Numbered from the stretch's first letter, positions 15,589 to 25,527 are shown. The stretch: 63,256 bases of DNA from Candidatus Rokuibacteriota bacterium (GCA_003221615.1 QHSQ01000124.1:1-63256); one strand, 5' to 3'. The notes: generated from the sequence alone by a model not told the origin. Numbers and translations: made by a program.

Positions 15589-16338
15589 GTGACCACTGCC
15601 CGGCCGTCGGACCGGAGCCGCGGTCCCCTCCTCGCGACCCAGGTGAGGTGGTGGTGCGCGAGCCTCGATCTCGAGGCGCAAGCGGTTGACCGCCTCGTCC
15701 GACACCTCAGTGTCGACGAGCGGGATCGAGCCGCGCGATTTCACTTCCGGCGCGACGCGAGCCGCTTCGTCGTGAGCCGGGCGGCGCTGCGCATCGGCCT
15801 CGCCGACTGCCTCGGGGTCGAGCCGGGGCTGATCGGACTGCGTTACGGCCCACACGGCAAGCCCGAGCTCGCGCCGCCCTTCGATCGCTTCGGTCTCCGT
15901 TTCAACGTCTCGCACTCGGAGAGCCTCGGACTGTACGCGGTGACCCGCGACCGACGCGTCGGCGTCGACATCGAGCGCATCCGGCCGCTGCCCGATCTCG
16001 ACGAGATCGCCGAGCGCGTGTTCTCGCCCGAGGAGCGGCTGGCGCTGCGCCGACTGCCGCCGGCCCGGCGACCCGAGGGCTTCTTCAACTGCTGGACGAG
16101 AAAGGAAGCGTACGTCAAGGCGATCGGCTCGGGCCTGGCTCACCCGCTGACGCGCTTCACGGTCTCGCTCGCGCCGGGTGCGCCGGCCCGCCTCGAGCAC
16201 GTCGACGACGACCCGGACGCGCCGGAACGCTGGAGGCTCGAGACGCTCGTCCCCGATCCCGGACACGTCGCCGCGATCGCCGTCGAAGGTCTGACAACCC
16301 AGATCGCCTGGGATTCACCCCCCGAGCGGGCCGCGTGA
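15589..16338 (+). CDS. 4'-phosphopantetheinyl transferase (Sfp type)
   Basis: The 249-residue protein transfers phosphopantetheine from CoA to the serine of carrier domains and so activates the two NRPS proteins encoded next. Visible motifs are LRYGPHGKPEL, FNVSHSESLGLYAV, VGVDIERIRPL (the Mg2+-binding D-x-E) and FFNCWTRKEAYVKAIGSG (the W-x-x-KEA-x-x-K signature). Its length is normal for Sfp-like enzymes. GTG starts at 15577 and 15589 are both possible; the second is used. It overlaps the first NRPS gene by GTGA, evidence of translational coupling and a dedicated role. Confidence 0.92.
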   Translation: MTTARPSDRSRGPLLATQVRWWCASLDLEAQAVDRLVRHLSVDERDRAARFHFRRDASRFVVSRAALRIGLADCLGVEPGLIGLRYGPHGKPELAPPFDRFGLRFNVSHSESLGLYAVTRDRRVGVDIERIRPLPDLDEIAERVFSPEERLALRRLPPARRPEGFFNCWTRKEAYVKAIGSGLAHPLTRFTVSLAPGAPARLEHVDDDPDAPERWRLETLVPDPGHVAAIAVEGLTTQIAWDSPPERAA

Positions 16339-19300
16339 CGACGGCTGGGCCCGATCCCGCGCTTCGGAAGGTCAGCCCGGTCTCCTTCGCCCAGGAACGG
16401 CTCTGGCTCCTCGATCGCCTGGAGCCCGGGACCCCCGCGTACAACATCGCGCGCGCGATCAGAATACGCGGCGCACTCTCGACGCAAGCGCTCCGCGACA
16501 GTCTCCGCGCGATCGTCGAGCGCCATGAATCGCTGCGCACAACCTTCGCAGAGGTCGACGGGCAGCCGATGCAGATCATCGGCAGCGTTCCCGGCTTCGA
16601 GCTGCCGATCGTCGACCTGACGGCCCTTGACGAGACGGCGGGCGAGTCGGAGACGCAGCGGGTGATCCGCGAGGAAGCTCAGCGCCCGTTCGACCTGACC
16701 AGCGGCCCTCTCTTGCGAGCCACGCTGCTGCGCCTGCGGCCGGACGAGCACGTCCTGCTCCTGCTCATTCACCATATCGTCACCGACGGCTGGTCGATGA
16801 GCGTGCTGTTCAAGGAGATCTCGCAGCTGTACGAGGCGGCCATCGCCGGGCGACCGTCGCCCTTGCCCGCCTTGACGATGCAATATGCGGGCTTCGTCCG
16901 GTGGCAACGGGCCGCGTTGACCCCGGACCGGCTAGCGTCGCAGCTCGCGTACTGGCGAGCCAAGCTCGCCGGGGCCGATCCCGTGCTCGAGCTGCCCACG
17001 GATCGAGCCCGCCCCCCAGTCAGAACGGCGCGCGGCGCGGTCCAGCGGCAGGTATTCCCCCGGGCCCTGGTCGATCGCCTGAAGGCCGTGGGGCGGGCGA
17101 CCAACACGACCCTCTTCATGGGGCTATTGGCCGGGTTCCAGGCGCTGCTGGGACGCTACAGCGGCGCCGAGGATATCGTGGTCGGCTGTCCCACGGCCGG
17201 CCGAAGCGACGTCGCGGTCGAATCGCTGATCGGCTTCTTCGTGAACACGCTGGCGTTCCGGACCGACCTGACGGGCGATCCGACCTTCCGCGAGCTGCTA
17301 GCGCGGGTGTTCAAGGTCGCCCTGGAGGCCTACAGCCATCAGGACGTCCCGTTCGAGAAGCTCGTGGGGGAGCTGAACGTTCCCCGGAGCCTGAGCCATA
17401 CCCCGATCTTCCAGACGATGTTCATCCTGCAGAACGCCCCGCGGCAGTCGTTCGAGCTGCCCGGCCTGACGATGGAGGAGCTCGACATCGACGCCGGCAC
17501 GGCGAAGTTCGACTTGACTGTGGAGACGGCGGAGGTCGACGAGGGTTTGTTCTGCGCCGTCGAGTACAGCACCGACCTCTTCGAGCACGCGACGGTGACC
17601 CGGATGCTCGGACATTTTCACATGTTGCTCGAGGGCATCGCCGATGACCCCGACCGGCGCCTCTCGGCCCTGCCGCTCATGGACGCGTCGGAGCGCTCGC
17701 AGATCCTGATCGAATGGAACGAGACCGCGGCCGATTACCCCCGCGACCAGTGCGTCCATCACCTGTTCGAGACTCAGGCCAGTCGGACACCGAACGCCGT
17801 CGCGCTGGTGTGCCGAGACCAGCAAATCACCTACGCCGAGCTGAACACGCGGGCCAACCAGCTGGCGGGCCATCTCCGGGAGCGCGGGGTCGGGCGCGGG
17901 GTGCTCGTAGGCATCTGCATCGAGCGATCGATCGACGCCGTCCTGGGGCTGCTCGGCATTCTCAAGGCCGGCGGCGCCTACGTTCCGATGGATCCGACGT
18001 ACCCGCCTCAGCGGCTGGCCTTCATGCTGGAGGACAGCCGCGCGCCCGCCCTGTTGACGGCTCGGCGGCTCCGCGAACGCGTGCCTGCCGGCGGGTGCGA
18101 CGTCGTCTGCCTCGACACCGAGTGGCCGCCCGCCACCTCGCTCGCCGACGGCGATCCGGACAGCGGCGTACGTCCTGACGATCTGGCCTACGTCATCTAC
18201 ACGTCGGGCTCGACGGGCATGCCGAAGGGCGTGATGGCGCCCCATCGCGCTTCCGTCAATCGCTTCTCGTGGATGTGGCGCCGCTGGCCATTCGTAGCGG
18301 ACGACGTGTGCTGCCAGACGACCGCGCTGAGCTTCGTGGACGCGATGTGGGAGGTCTTCGGCCCGTTGCTCCAGGGCGTCCGCAACGTGATCATCCCGGA
18401 TGAGGAAATGGAGGACCCGAGTCGGCTCGTTGACACCCTCTCGACCACCGGGGTGACCCGGATCGTCCTTGTGCCGTCGCTCCTCCGGCTCCTGCTCGAC
18501 AGCGTTCCGAACGTCGGAGCCAAGCTCTCCCGTCTGCGATTCTGGGTCACCAGCGGTGAGCCCATCACGTCCGAGCTGGTCAGGCGATTCGCGGGCGCGC
18601 TGCCCGACGCCACGCTCGTCAACCTGTACGGCTCTTCCGAGGTCGCCGCCGACGTCACCTCGTATGTCATCGAGCGCGATCGGCCGCTCGTGCGGATCCC
18701 GATCGGGCGCCCCATCGACAACACTCGCATCTTCGTTCTCGACCGCAATTTGAATCCGGTCCCGATCGGGGTGCCGGGCCAGATCCATGTCGGCGGCGAC
18801 GGGCTGGCTCGAGGCTATCTCCACAATCCGGAGCTCACGCGGCAGAAGTTCATCCCGGATCCTTTCAGCCGCGACCCCGGCGCGCGTCTGTACGCGACCG
18901 GCGATCGCGGCCGCTTCCTTCCCGACGGAAACATCGAGTTCCTCGGGCGCTTCGACAATCAGCTCAAGATCCGCGGAGTGCGCATCGAGCCGAGCGAGAT
19001 CGAGACCGTCCTGCGCGCGCATCCGTCGGTCCAGGAGGCCGTGATCGGCGTGGCCGGCGCCGTCGGTGACGAGCGCCTCATTGGCTACGTCGTTCCGCGC
19101 GCCGGCGCATCGGGCCCGGGAGATCTGCGGGCGTTCGTCCGGGACCGACTTCCTGACTACATGGTCCCGTCGTCGTTCGTGGTCTTGAACGCCCTGCCCC
19201 TGACACCGAACGGCAAGGTCGACCGGCGGGCGCTTCCGGCACCGGATCATCAGCGCGGCAGGGACCGCGACCATGTCGCTCCCCGCACCCGCGAGGAGAA

Positions 19301-19664
19301 GGCGCTGGCCAAGATCATCGCCGAGGTGCTCAACGTCGATCGAGTGGGCGTCAACGACAATTTCTTCGAGCTCGGCGGCCACTCGCTCCTGGGTATCCAG
19401 GTCATCGCGCGGGTGCGGAGAGTCTTTCGCGTCGAGCTCCCGCTCCGGCGCCTCTTCGAGGAGCCGACGATCGCCGGGCTCTGCGCGACGATCGCAAGAG
19501 CCGAGAGATCCGGCGACGGACCGGTGGCCTCGCCCAGCCACGGCGTCACCAGCCGTGACCAGCTACTGGCCCGGCTGGCCGGGCTGTCCGACGCGGAGGT
19601 GGAAACCCTGCTGAAGAACATCGCGACCGGGGAGCAGGGCGAGCGGGTGATCGAAGAGTTCTAG
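16335..19664 (+). CDS. Non-ribosomal peptide synthetase, C-A-T, predicted beta-alanine
   Basis: The 1109-residue protein has a condensation domain (residues about 14-440; HHIVTDG at 146-152 intact), an adenylation domain (about 470-960; YTSGSTGMPKG from residue 622) and a carrier domain (LGGHSLL, Ser1017). Reading the specificity pocket by eye against GrsA gives V-D-W-V-V-S-L-A-D-K, one change from the known beta-alanine code VDWVISLADK. After the carrier, a 60-residue tail ends LSDAEVETLLKNI and may dock to the next protein. As the first module it begins with a C domain, so it may accept an acyl-CoA starter. Coupled by GTGA to the PPTase; 8 bp to the next gene. Confidence 0.93.
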   Translation: MTTAGPDPALRKVSPVSFAQERLWLLDRLEPGTPAYNIARAIRIRGALSTQALRDSLRAIVERHESLRTTFAEVDGQPMQIIGSVPGFELPIVDLTALDETAGESETQRVIREEAQRPFDLTSGPLLRATLLRLRPDEHVLLLLIHHIVTDGWSMSVLFKEISQLYEAAIAGRPSPLPALTMQYAGFVRWQRAALTPDRLASQLAYWRAKLAGADPVLELPTDRARPPVRTARGAVQRQVFPRALVDRLKAVGRATNTTLFMGLLAGFQALLGRYSGAEDIVVGCPTAGRSDVAVESLIGFFVNTLAFRTDLTGDPTFRELLARVFKVALEAYSHQDVPFEKLVGELNVPRSLSHTPIFQTMFILQNAPRQSFELPGLTMEELDIDAGTAKFDLTVETAEVDEGLFCAVEYSTDLFEHATVTRMLGHFHMLLEGIADDPDRRLSALPLMDASERSQILIEWNETAADYPRDQCVHHLFETQASRTPNAVALVCRDQQITYAELNTRANQLAGHLRERGVGRGVLVGICIERSIDAVLGLLGILKAGGAYVPMDPTYPPQRLAFMLEDSRAPALLTARRLRERVPAGGCDVVCLDTEWPPATSLADGDPDSGVRPDDLAYVIYTSGSTGMPKGVMAPHRASVNRFSWMWRRWPFVADDVCCQTTALSFVDAMWEVFGPLLQGVRNVIIPDEEMEDPSRLVDTLSTTGVTRIVLVPSLLRLLLDSVPNVGAKLSRLRFWVTSGEPITSELVRRFAGALPDATLVNLYGSSEVAADVTSYVIERDRPLVRIPIGRPIDNTRIFVLDRNLNPVPIGVPGQIHVGGDGLARGYLHNPELTRQKFIPDPFSRDPGARLYATGDRGRFLPDGNIEFLGRFDNQLKIRGVRIEPSEIETVLRAHPSVQEAVIGVAGAVGDERLIGYVVPRAGASGPGDLRAFVRDRLPDYMVPSSFVVLNALPLTPNGKVDRRALPAPDHQRGRDRDHVAPRTREEKALAKIIAEVLNVDRVGVNDNFFELGGHSLLGIQVIARVRRVFRVELPLRRLFEEPTIAGLCATIARAERSGDGPVASPSHGVTSRDQLLARLAGLSDAEVETLLKNIATGEQGERVIEEF

Positions 19665-19672
19665 GTGACGGC

Positions 19673-22600
19673 ATGACCGCGGCCGAGCTCGTCACCCACC
19701 TCCGCACGCTCGGCATCCAGCTCGTGGCCGACGGCGACCGTTTGCGCTGCAGCGCGCCCAGGGGCGCGCTGACAGACGTGTTGCGCGCGGAGCTCGCCGC
19801 TCGCAAGTCCGAGATCGTGGCGTGGCTGCACGCGAATGGCGGCGGGTCCGGCGTCGCGGCTGACCCCGACTCCGCCGATGAGGAGCTGCCGCTGCTCCAC
19901 GCGCCGGCCATGGCCGTGCGGGCGGCCGATCGGGCCGCCGAGCGCGAGCTCCCGCTCTCGTTCGCTCAGCAACGGCTGTGGTTCCTCGACCAGCTCCAGC
20001 CGGGCACGACGGCGTACACGATAGCCGCTCGGCGGCGGTTCCTTGGCCCGCTCGACGTGACCGCCCTCGCCCGCGCCCTCGGGGATCTCGTCCAGCGGCA
20101 AGAGTCACTGCGTACCACTTTCCCGAGCAAGGATGGGGCGCCCGTCGTGCGGATCGCGGGCCCGGACATCGTCTCGCTCGAGATCGTCGACCTCGAGCCC
20201 GTGTCGGCCGGGGAGCGACCGGCCGTCACGTGGCGCACCATCCTGGACCACGCCACGCGTCCGTTCGATCTGGCGCGCGGCCCGCTCTTCCGGCCACTCC
20301 TCATCAGGCTGGGTCCCGAGGACCACGAGCTCTGCCTGGCGGTCCATCACATCGTCGCGGATGGATGGTCAGTCGGTATTCTCGCCCGGGACCTCACCGC
20401 GCTCTACCAGGCGCGCCTCGCTCAACGCCCCTCGCCGCTGGCGGAGCTGCCGATCCAGTACGTGGACTTCGCGCTCTGGCAGCGCCAGTGGCTCAGCGAC
20501 GACGTCCTCGAGGCTCAGCGTCGATACTGGCGCGGGCAGCTGGCCGGACTTCCCGGGCCGCTCCAGCTCCCGTTCGACCATCCCCGGGCGGGCCTGGCGA
20601 CGTCAGCGGGAGCCAGCCACGATTTCGTCGTGCCGCCCCCGCTGGCCGAGGGCCTCCGGGCGCTCAGTCGCCGTGAGGGCGCCACCCTGTTCATGACCTT
20701 GCTCGCGGTGTTCAAGGTGCTCCTCGCGCGCACCTGCGGCCAGGACGACATCTCCGTGGGCACGCCGGTGGCGAACCGGAACCACGTCGAGCTCGAGCCG
20801 CTCATCGGGCTGTTCGTCAACACGCTGGTCCTTCGCACCGACTTGGCCGACGACCCGCCCTTCCGGATGCTTCTGGGACGAGTGCGCGAGACTTGCCTGG
20901 GCGCCTACGCCCACCCGGACATGCCGTTCGAGAAGCTCGTCGAGGAGCTACAGCCCGAGCGGGCCCTCGGCCAGAACCCGATATTCCAGGTCAGCTTCGT
21001 CCTGCTGGACGCCCCCGCCGGCGACGACGTCGTGTTCGTCACGGTCGCGGCGCCGTTCGACCTCACGCTGTTCGTCCGCGAAGGGGCGAACGGAACCGTG
21101 AACGCGACAATCCAGTACAGACGCAATCTCTTCGAGCCGGAGACGATCTCGCGGCTGGCGGGCCACTATCTCGCCCTGCTGGAGAGCGTCGTCGCCGAGC
21201 CCGATCGCCCGATCTCGGCGCTACGCCTCCTGAGCGATACCGAGACCCACCAGCTCCTGGTCGAGTGGAACGCCACCGCCACTGCCTATCCGCGCGATCG
21301 ATCGGTGCACGGTCTCTTCGAGGATCAGGTCGACGCGACGCCCGACGCCGTCGCGCTCGTCTACGAGGACGCGACTCTGACGTATCGCGAGCTGGACCGC
21401 CGCGCGAACCGCCTTGCGTATCATCTCCGCGCGGTCGGCGTCGGCCCGGATAGCCCGGTGGGCGTGCTGATGGACCGCTCGTTGGAGATGATCGTGGCCC
21501 TGCTCGCGATCTTGAAGGCGGGCGGCGCCTACGTCTGCCTCGACTTGCTGGCGCCGCCGGAGCGTCTGGCGTTCCTGCTGAGCGACACGAAGATCGATGT
21601 CCTCCTCACGCAAGAGAAGATGCGAAACCGGCTTCCAGCCTTCCGAGGGCTCGCCATCCATCTCGACGCGGAGTGGCAGGCGGTCGCGGCCGGGCCGGAC
21701 GCGCGGGTGGAACGGGCGGCGAGCGCCGAGGATCTCGCCTACGTGACATACACGTCGGGCTCCACGGGCCATCCGAAAGGCGTCGCGGTGACTCACCGAA
21801 ATGTCGTCCGCCTCGTCAAGGGGACGCGCTACGCGCGCTTCGGGGCGGACGAGGTCTTTCTCCAGCTCGCCCCGCTTTCGTTCGACGCCTCGACGTTCGA
21901 GATCTGGGGCGCGCTGCTGCACGGCGCCCGCGTCGTTATCGCTCCACCCTGGGCGCTCTCGGTCGACGAGCTGGGCGGGCTACTGGCCAACCACGGCGTG
22001 ACGACGCTCTGGCTCGCCGCCGGGCTCTTCGAGCGCGTCGTGGAGCACCGACTCGGAATCCTCCGTCCGCTGCGCCAGCTCCTCGCGGGCGGCGATGTTC
22101 TCTCTCCGCGGCACGTCAGGCGCGTACGGGCGGCACTGCCGACGCTCTCCCTCGTCAACGGCTACGGCCCCACCGAGGGCACGACCTTTACGTGTTGTCA
22201 CGCCGTCACGAGCGTGCCGCCGGGGCGCTCGGTGCCGATTGGCCGGCCGATCGCCAACACGCGGGTTTACGTGCTCGATCGGGGCCGCCGACCAGTACCG
22301 ATCGGGGCGCCCGGTGAGCTGTGGATCGCCGGCGACGGTGTCGCACGCGGCTACCACGGCCGCCCGGCGCTCACGGCCGAGCGCTTCGTCGTGCAGCAGG
22401 TGTCCCCGACGCTCACGGAACGCTTGTACCGGACGGGCGACCTCGTCCGATGGCTCCCCGACGGCACGCTCGAGTTCATCGGTCGGGTGGACGACCAGAT
22501 CAAGGTCCGCGGATTCCGCGTCGAGCCCGGCGAGATCGAAGCCGCGCTGGCGCGGCACCCGAAGGTGCGCGCCTCCGTGGTCGCGATGCGCCGCGCCCCA

Positions 22601-23896
22601 GACGGCGACACGCGACTCATCGGCTACGTCGTCGGCGACGGCCCGTTCAACTCGCGCGAGCTCCGGGAGTTCCTGGGGCGCACGCTCCCCGAATACATGA
22701 TCCCGACGGCCTTCGTCGATGTCCCCTATCGGCTTCCACTGGGCCCGAACGGCAAGGTCGACCGCCGGGCGCTGCCCGAGCCCGAAGACGTGAGCAAGGC
22801 CTCCGTCAGGGTCGCGCCGCGCGACGAGCTCGAGCGGCAACTGGTGGAGATCTGGCGGGACGTTCTCTCGGTCGGCTCGGTGGGCATCCGCGACAGTTTC
22901 TTCGACCTCGGCGGGCACTCGCTTCTGGCGGTGCGGTTGTTCGCCCAACTGGAAGACAGGCTCGGAGTCTTCCTCCCGCTGGCCACCTTGTTCGAGGTCT
23001 CCACCATCGAGGGCCTCGGCGCCCTCATCCGGCGGGGCACGCGTCCGGCATCCGGACGCTCGCTGGTCGCGATCCAGCCCACCGGGAGCCGGCCGCCGCT
23101 CTTCGTGATCCCGGGAGTCAGCGGAAGTGTCCTCGGCTACCACACGCTTGCCCGACTCCTGGGGCCGGACCAGCCCATCTACGGCCTGCAGTCGCGCGGG
23201 CTCGACGGGACCGTGGCGCCTCTGACGCAGATCGAGGATATCGCGGCCTCGTACATCACTGAAATCCGCGACGTCCGCCCCGACGGGCCGTACCATCTCG
23301 TCGGGTTATGCATGGGTGGAGTCGTCGCCTATGAAATGGCCCAGCAGCTGCACGCGGCCGGCCAGGAGGTCGCACTTCTGGGCCTCATCGAGACGTGGCC
23401 TCCTGAGACCGCCTCGAGCGTTGGGTCCCAGCGCGCCGCGCGCGTGCCCGCAGTGCTCCGATTCATGGCAGAGCGGCTCCGGCCCTACGTCGAGACGGTC
23501 CGGCGCCTCCGCGGCCGTGAACGACTCCGCTACCTGGTGGGCCGTTTGAAAGTGCTCGCGGAAATCGCCGTCAAGCGCGACCTCCCCCGCGGCGCGCGCG
23601 GCGAGCTCACTCACTACGCCGTGGCTCAAGCAAACATGCACGCCCTCCAGCGGTACACGCCGCGCCCGTACCCAGCAGCCGTCGTGCTCTTCTGCGCCGA
23701 GGGGCGCCCGGCGGCTCCAGGCGCCGACCCGCGGCTCGCATGGCGTGAGCTCGTGCTCGGTGGGGTCGACGTCCGCACGGCGCCGGGCGATGATTCCGGA
23801 CTGATGCTGACGGAGCCTCACGTCCACGCGCTCGCGACACAGCTCCGCCATTGCCTCGATCGTGCGCAGATGGCGCCGCCCTCGGGGCGAGCTTGA
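19673..23896 (+). CDS. Non-ribosomal peptide synthetase, docking-C-A-T-TE, predicted valine, Cys-type thioesterase
   Basis: The 1407-residue protein begins with a TubC_N-type docking domain (MTAAELVTHLRTLGIQLV to about residue 55), then C (HHIVADG at 225-231), A (YTSGSTGHPKG from 693), carrier (LGGHSLLAV, Ser1083) and thioesterase (from about 1130). The A-domain pocket reads D-A-F-W-L-G-G-T-F-K, one change from the valine code DAFWIGGTFK. The TE nucleophile elbow is GLCMGG: Cys1213 replaces the usual Ser. The expected acid position reads LIETWPP (Glu for Asp), and a His is present in EPHVH. It would add Val to the beta-Ala unit and release the product. The stop overlaps the exporter start. 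Confidence 0.93.
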   Translation: MTAAELVTHLRTLGIQLVADGDRLRCSAPRGALTDVLRAELAARKSEIVAWLHANGGGSGVAADPDSADEELPLLHAPAMAVRAADRAAERELPLSFAQQRLWFLDQLQPGTTAYTIAARRRFLGPLDVTALARALGDLVQRQESLRTTFPSKDGAPVVRIAGPDIVSLEIVDLEPVSAGERPAVTWRTILDHATRPFDLARGPLFRPLLIRLGPEDHELCLAVHHIVADGWSVGILARDLTALYQARLAQRPSPLAELPIQYVDFALWQRQWLSDDVLEAQRRYWRGQLAGLPGPLQLPFDHPRAGLATSAGASHDFVVPPPLAEGLRALSRREGATLFMTLLAVFKVLLARTCGQDDISVGTPVANRNHVELEPLIGLFVNTLVLRTDLADDPPFRMLLGRVRETCLGAYAHPDMPFEKLVEELQPERALGQNPIFQVSFVLLDAPAGDDVVFVTVAAPFDLTLFVREGANGTVNATIQYRRNLFEPETISRLAGHYLALLESVVAEPDRPISALRLLSDTETHQLLVEWNATATAYPRDRSVHGLFEDQVDATPDAVALVYEDATLTYRELDRRANRLAYHLRAVGVGPDSPVGVLMDRSLEMIVALLAILKAGGAYVCLDLLAPPERLAFLLSDTKIDVLLTQEKMRNRLPAFRGLAIHLDAEWQAVAAGPDARVERAASAEDLAYVTYTSGSTGHPKGVAVTHRNVVRLVKGTRYARFGADEVFLQLAPLSFDASTFEIWGALLHGARVVIAPPWALSVDELGGLLANHGVTTLWLAAGLFERVVEHRLGILRPLRQLLAGGDVLSPRHVRRVRAALPTLSLVNGYGPTEGTTFTCCHAVTSVPPGRSVPIGRPIANTRVYVLDRGRRPVPIGAPGELWIAGDGVARGYHGRPALTAERFVVQQVSPTLTERLYRTGDLVRWLPDGTLEFIGRVDDQIKVRGFRVEPGEIEAALARHPKVRASVVAMRRAPDGDTRLIGYVVGDGPFNSRELREFLGRTLPEYMIPTAFVDVPYRLPLGPNGKVDRRALPEPEDVSKASVRVAPRDELERQLVEIWRDVLSVGSVGIRDSFFDLGGHSLLAVRLFAQLEDRLGVFLPLATLFEVSTIEGLGALIRRGTRPASGRSLVAIQPTGSRPPLFVIPGVSGSVLGYHTLARLLGPDQPIYGLQSRGLDGTVAPLTQIEDIAASYITEIRDVRPDGPYHLVGLCMGGVVAYEMAQQLHAAGQEVALLGLIETWPPETASSVGSQRAARVPAVLRFMAERLRPYVETVRRLRGRERLRYLVGRLKVLAEIAVKRDLPRGARGELTHYAVAQANMHALQRYTPRPYPAAVVLFCAEGRPAAPGADPRLAWRELVLGGVDVRTAPGDDSGLMLTEPHVHALATQLRHCLDRAQMAPPSGRA

Positions 23897-25527
23897 GCCT
23901 CCTCTTCGCGCTCGTTCCCGCCCGCTCGTGGCTCGTGGCCGGCGCGGCCGTCGTTGCGGGCCTCGTGAGCGGCGCCGCCAGCGCAGGGTTGATCGCTCTG
24001 GTCAACACGGCGATCCATCACGCCCGTCCCTCGCGGAGTCTGCTCATCGCGGGATTCGTGGGGTTGGTCACGACCAAGGTGGTGAGCCAGGCCCTGGCGC
24101 GCCTGTTGCTCAACAGATTCACGCAGCGGACCTTGGCCGAGCTCTGCCGTGACCTCAGTCGTAAGGTGCTGGCGACGCCGCTCCGCGACCTCGAGCACGT
24201 GGGGATCCCACGGATCCTGGCGACGCTCACCGACGATGTCGCCTGGCTCGGCTGGGCCGCCCAGAACGTTCCGGCGGTGGCGATGAACGCGGCGGTGGTG
24301 CTCGGCTGCGCAATGTACCTCGGGTGGCTCTCCCCCTCGACCTTGGTCGCCGTGGCGTTCGTCGTAGTAATCGGCATGATCGGATACCGGCTCTTGACCG
24401 CGCGCGCCTACCGCTCCCTGCAGCGGGCGCGCGACACCCGTGACGTCCTCTTCCACCACTTCCGCGCGTTGACGGAGGGGATGAAGGAGCTGAAGCTGCA
24501 CGCCCCGCGGCGGGAGGCCTTTCTCTCGGAGCGGATCGCCACCGCGACGGAGGACTTGCGGCAACACGCGCTCGCCGGAATCCGGCGCCATCTCGTCGCC
24601 GACACGTGGAACCAGATCCTCTTCTACGGTCTTCTCGGCGGCCTGCTCTTCGCGGCCCCGGCCGGCTCCGGGTACGACACGGAGGCCGTGACCGGCTATG
24701 TTCTGGCGATCCTCTACATGATGGCCCCGGTGTGGGGAATCTTTGAGGCGTGGCCGATCTTCGCCCGCGGGCGGATCGCGCTCGAGAAGATCCGTGAGGT
24801 CGGCGTGTCGCTCACCGCGGTTGGCGATCAGACCCCGACGCCCTGGCGGGTGGAGGTACCGCATGAGTGGCGGCGTCTGGACTTCGAGGGCGCGATGTTC
24901 ACCTACCAGCCCGACCTCGACGGAAATGCGTTCGCGCTCGGCCCGCTCGACCTGACGCTGCGCCGAGGCGAGCTCGTGTTCCTCACGGGCGGCAACGGCA
25001 GCGGAAAATCGACGTTCGTCAAGATGCTTACCGGGCTCTACAGCCCCCAAGTCGGCACGATCCGGCTCGACGGGCTCGCAATCACCGACAAGAACCGGGA
25101 CTGGTACAGCCAGCTTTTCTCGGCGGTCTTCTCCGACTTCTATCTCTTCGACAGCTTGCTGGGGCTGAGCGGCCCCGACCTCGATGCGCGGGCCCAGCGC
25201 CACCTGGTCGAGCTCGAGCTCGACGGCACGCTGCAGATCCGGAACAGGACCCTGTCGACGACCGCCTTGTCACAGGGCCAGCGTAAGCGCCTCGCGCTGC
25301 TGACCGCTTTTCTCGAAGACCGGCCGATCTACGTCTTCGACGAGTGGGCTGCGGATCAGGACGTCCACTACCGCGAGATCTTCTACACGCGCTTGCTGGC
25401 CGACCTCATAGCCCGCGGAAAGACCGTCGTGGTGATCAGCCACGACGACCGCTACTACCATCTCGGCGATCGAATCGTCAAGCTCGAATCGGGTAAGCTG
25501 GTGGAGAATCGGCGGTCTCGCCCCTAG
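23893..25527 (+). CDS. Cyclic-peptide/siderophore-type ABC exporter (SyrD/PvdE family)
   Basis: The 544-residue half-transporter has six membrane segments in the first 300 residues, GMKELKLHAPRREAFL (a family hallmark), Walker A GGNGSGKST, signature LSQGQRKRLAL and Walker B YVFDEWAADQD. The last form, DEWAADQD, is typical of SyrD/PvdE exporters that move nascent NRPS products to the periplasm. I chose the TTG at 23893, which overlaps the NRPS stop as TTGA with GGGGCGA just before it; another TTG at 23851 is possible. PvdE moves an acylated precursor, which would fit a lipid-capped product here. Confidence 0.9.
   Translation: MSLLFALVPARSWLVAGAAVVAGLVSGAASAGLIALVNTAIHHARPSRSLLIAGFVGLVTTKVVSQALARLLLNRFTQRTLAELCRDLSRKVLATPLRDLEHVGIPRILATLTDDVAWLGWAAQNVPAVAMNAAVVLGCAMYLGWLSPSTLVAVAFVVVIGMIGYRLLTARAYRSLQRARDTRDVLFHHFRALTEGMKELKLHAPRREAFLSERIATATEDLRQHALAGIRRHLVADTWNQILFYGLLGGLLFAAPAGSGYDTEAVTGYVLAILYMMAPVWGIFEAWPIFARGRIALEKIREVGVSLTAVGDQTPTPWRVEVPHEWRRLDFEGAMFTYQPDLDGNAFALGPLDLTLRRGELVFLTGGNGSGKSTFVKMLTGLYSPQVGTIRLDGLAITDKNRDWYSQLFSAVFSDFYLFDSLLGLSGPDLDARAQRHLVELELDGTLQIRNRTLSTTALSQGQRKRLALLTAFLEDRPIYVFDEWAADQDVHYREIFYTRLLADLIARGKTVVVISHDDRYYHLGDRIVKLESGKLVENRRSRP

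Noticed and set aside
17298..19541. 747-codon minus-strand frame inside NRPS 1
   Set aside because: Antisense to the A and carrier domains; no recognisable fold or ribosome-binding site.
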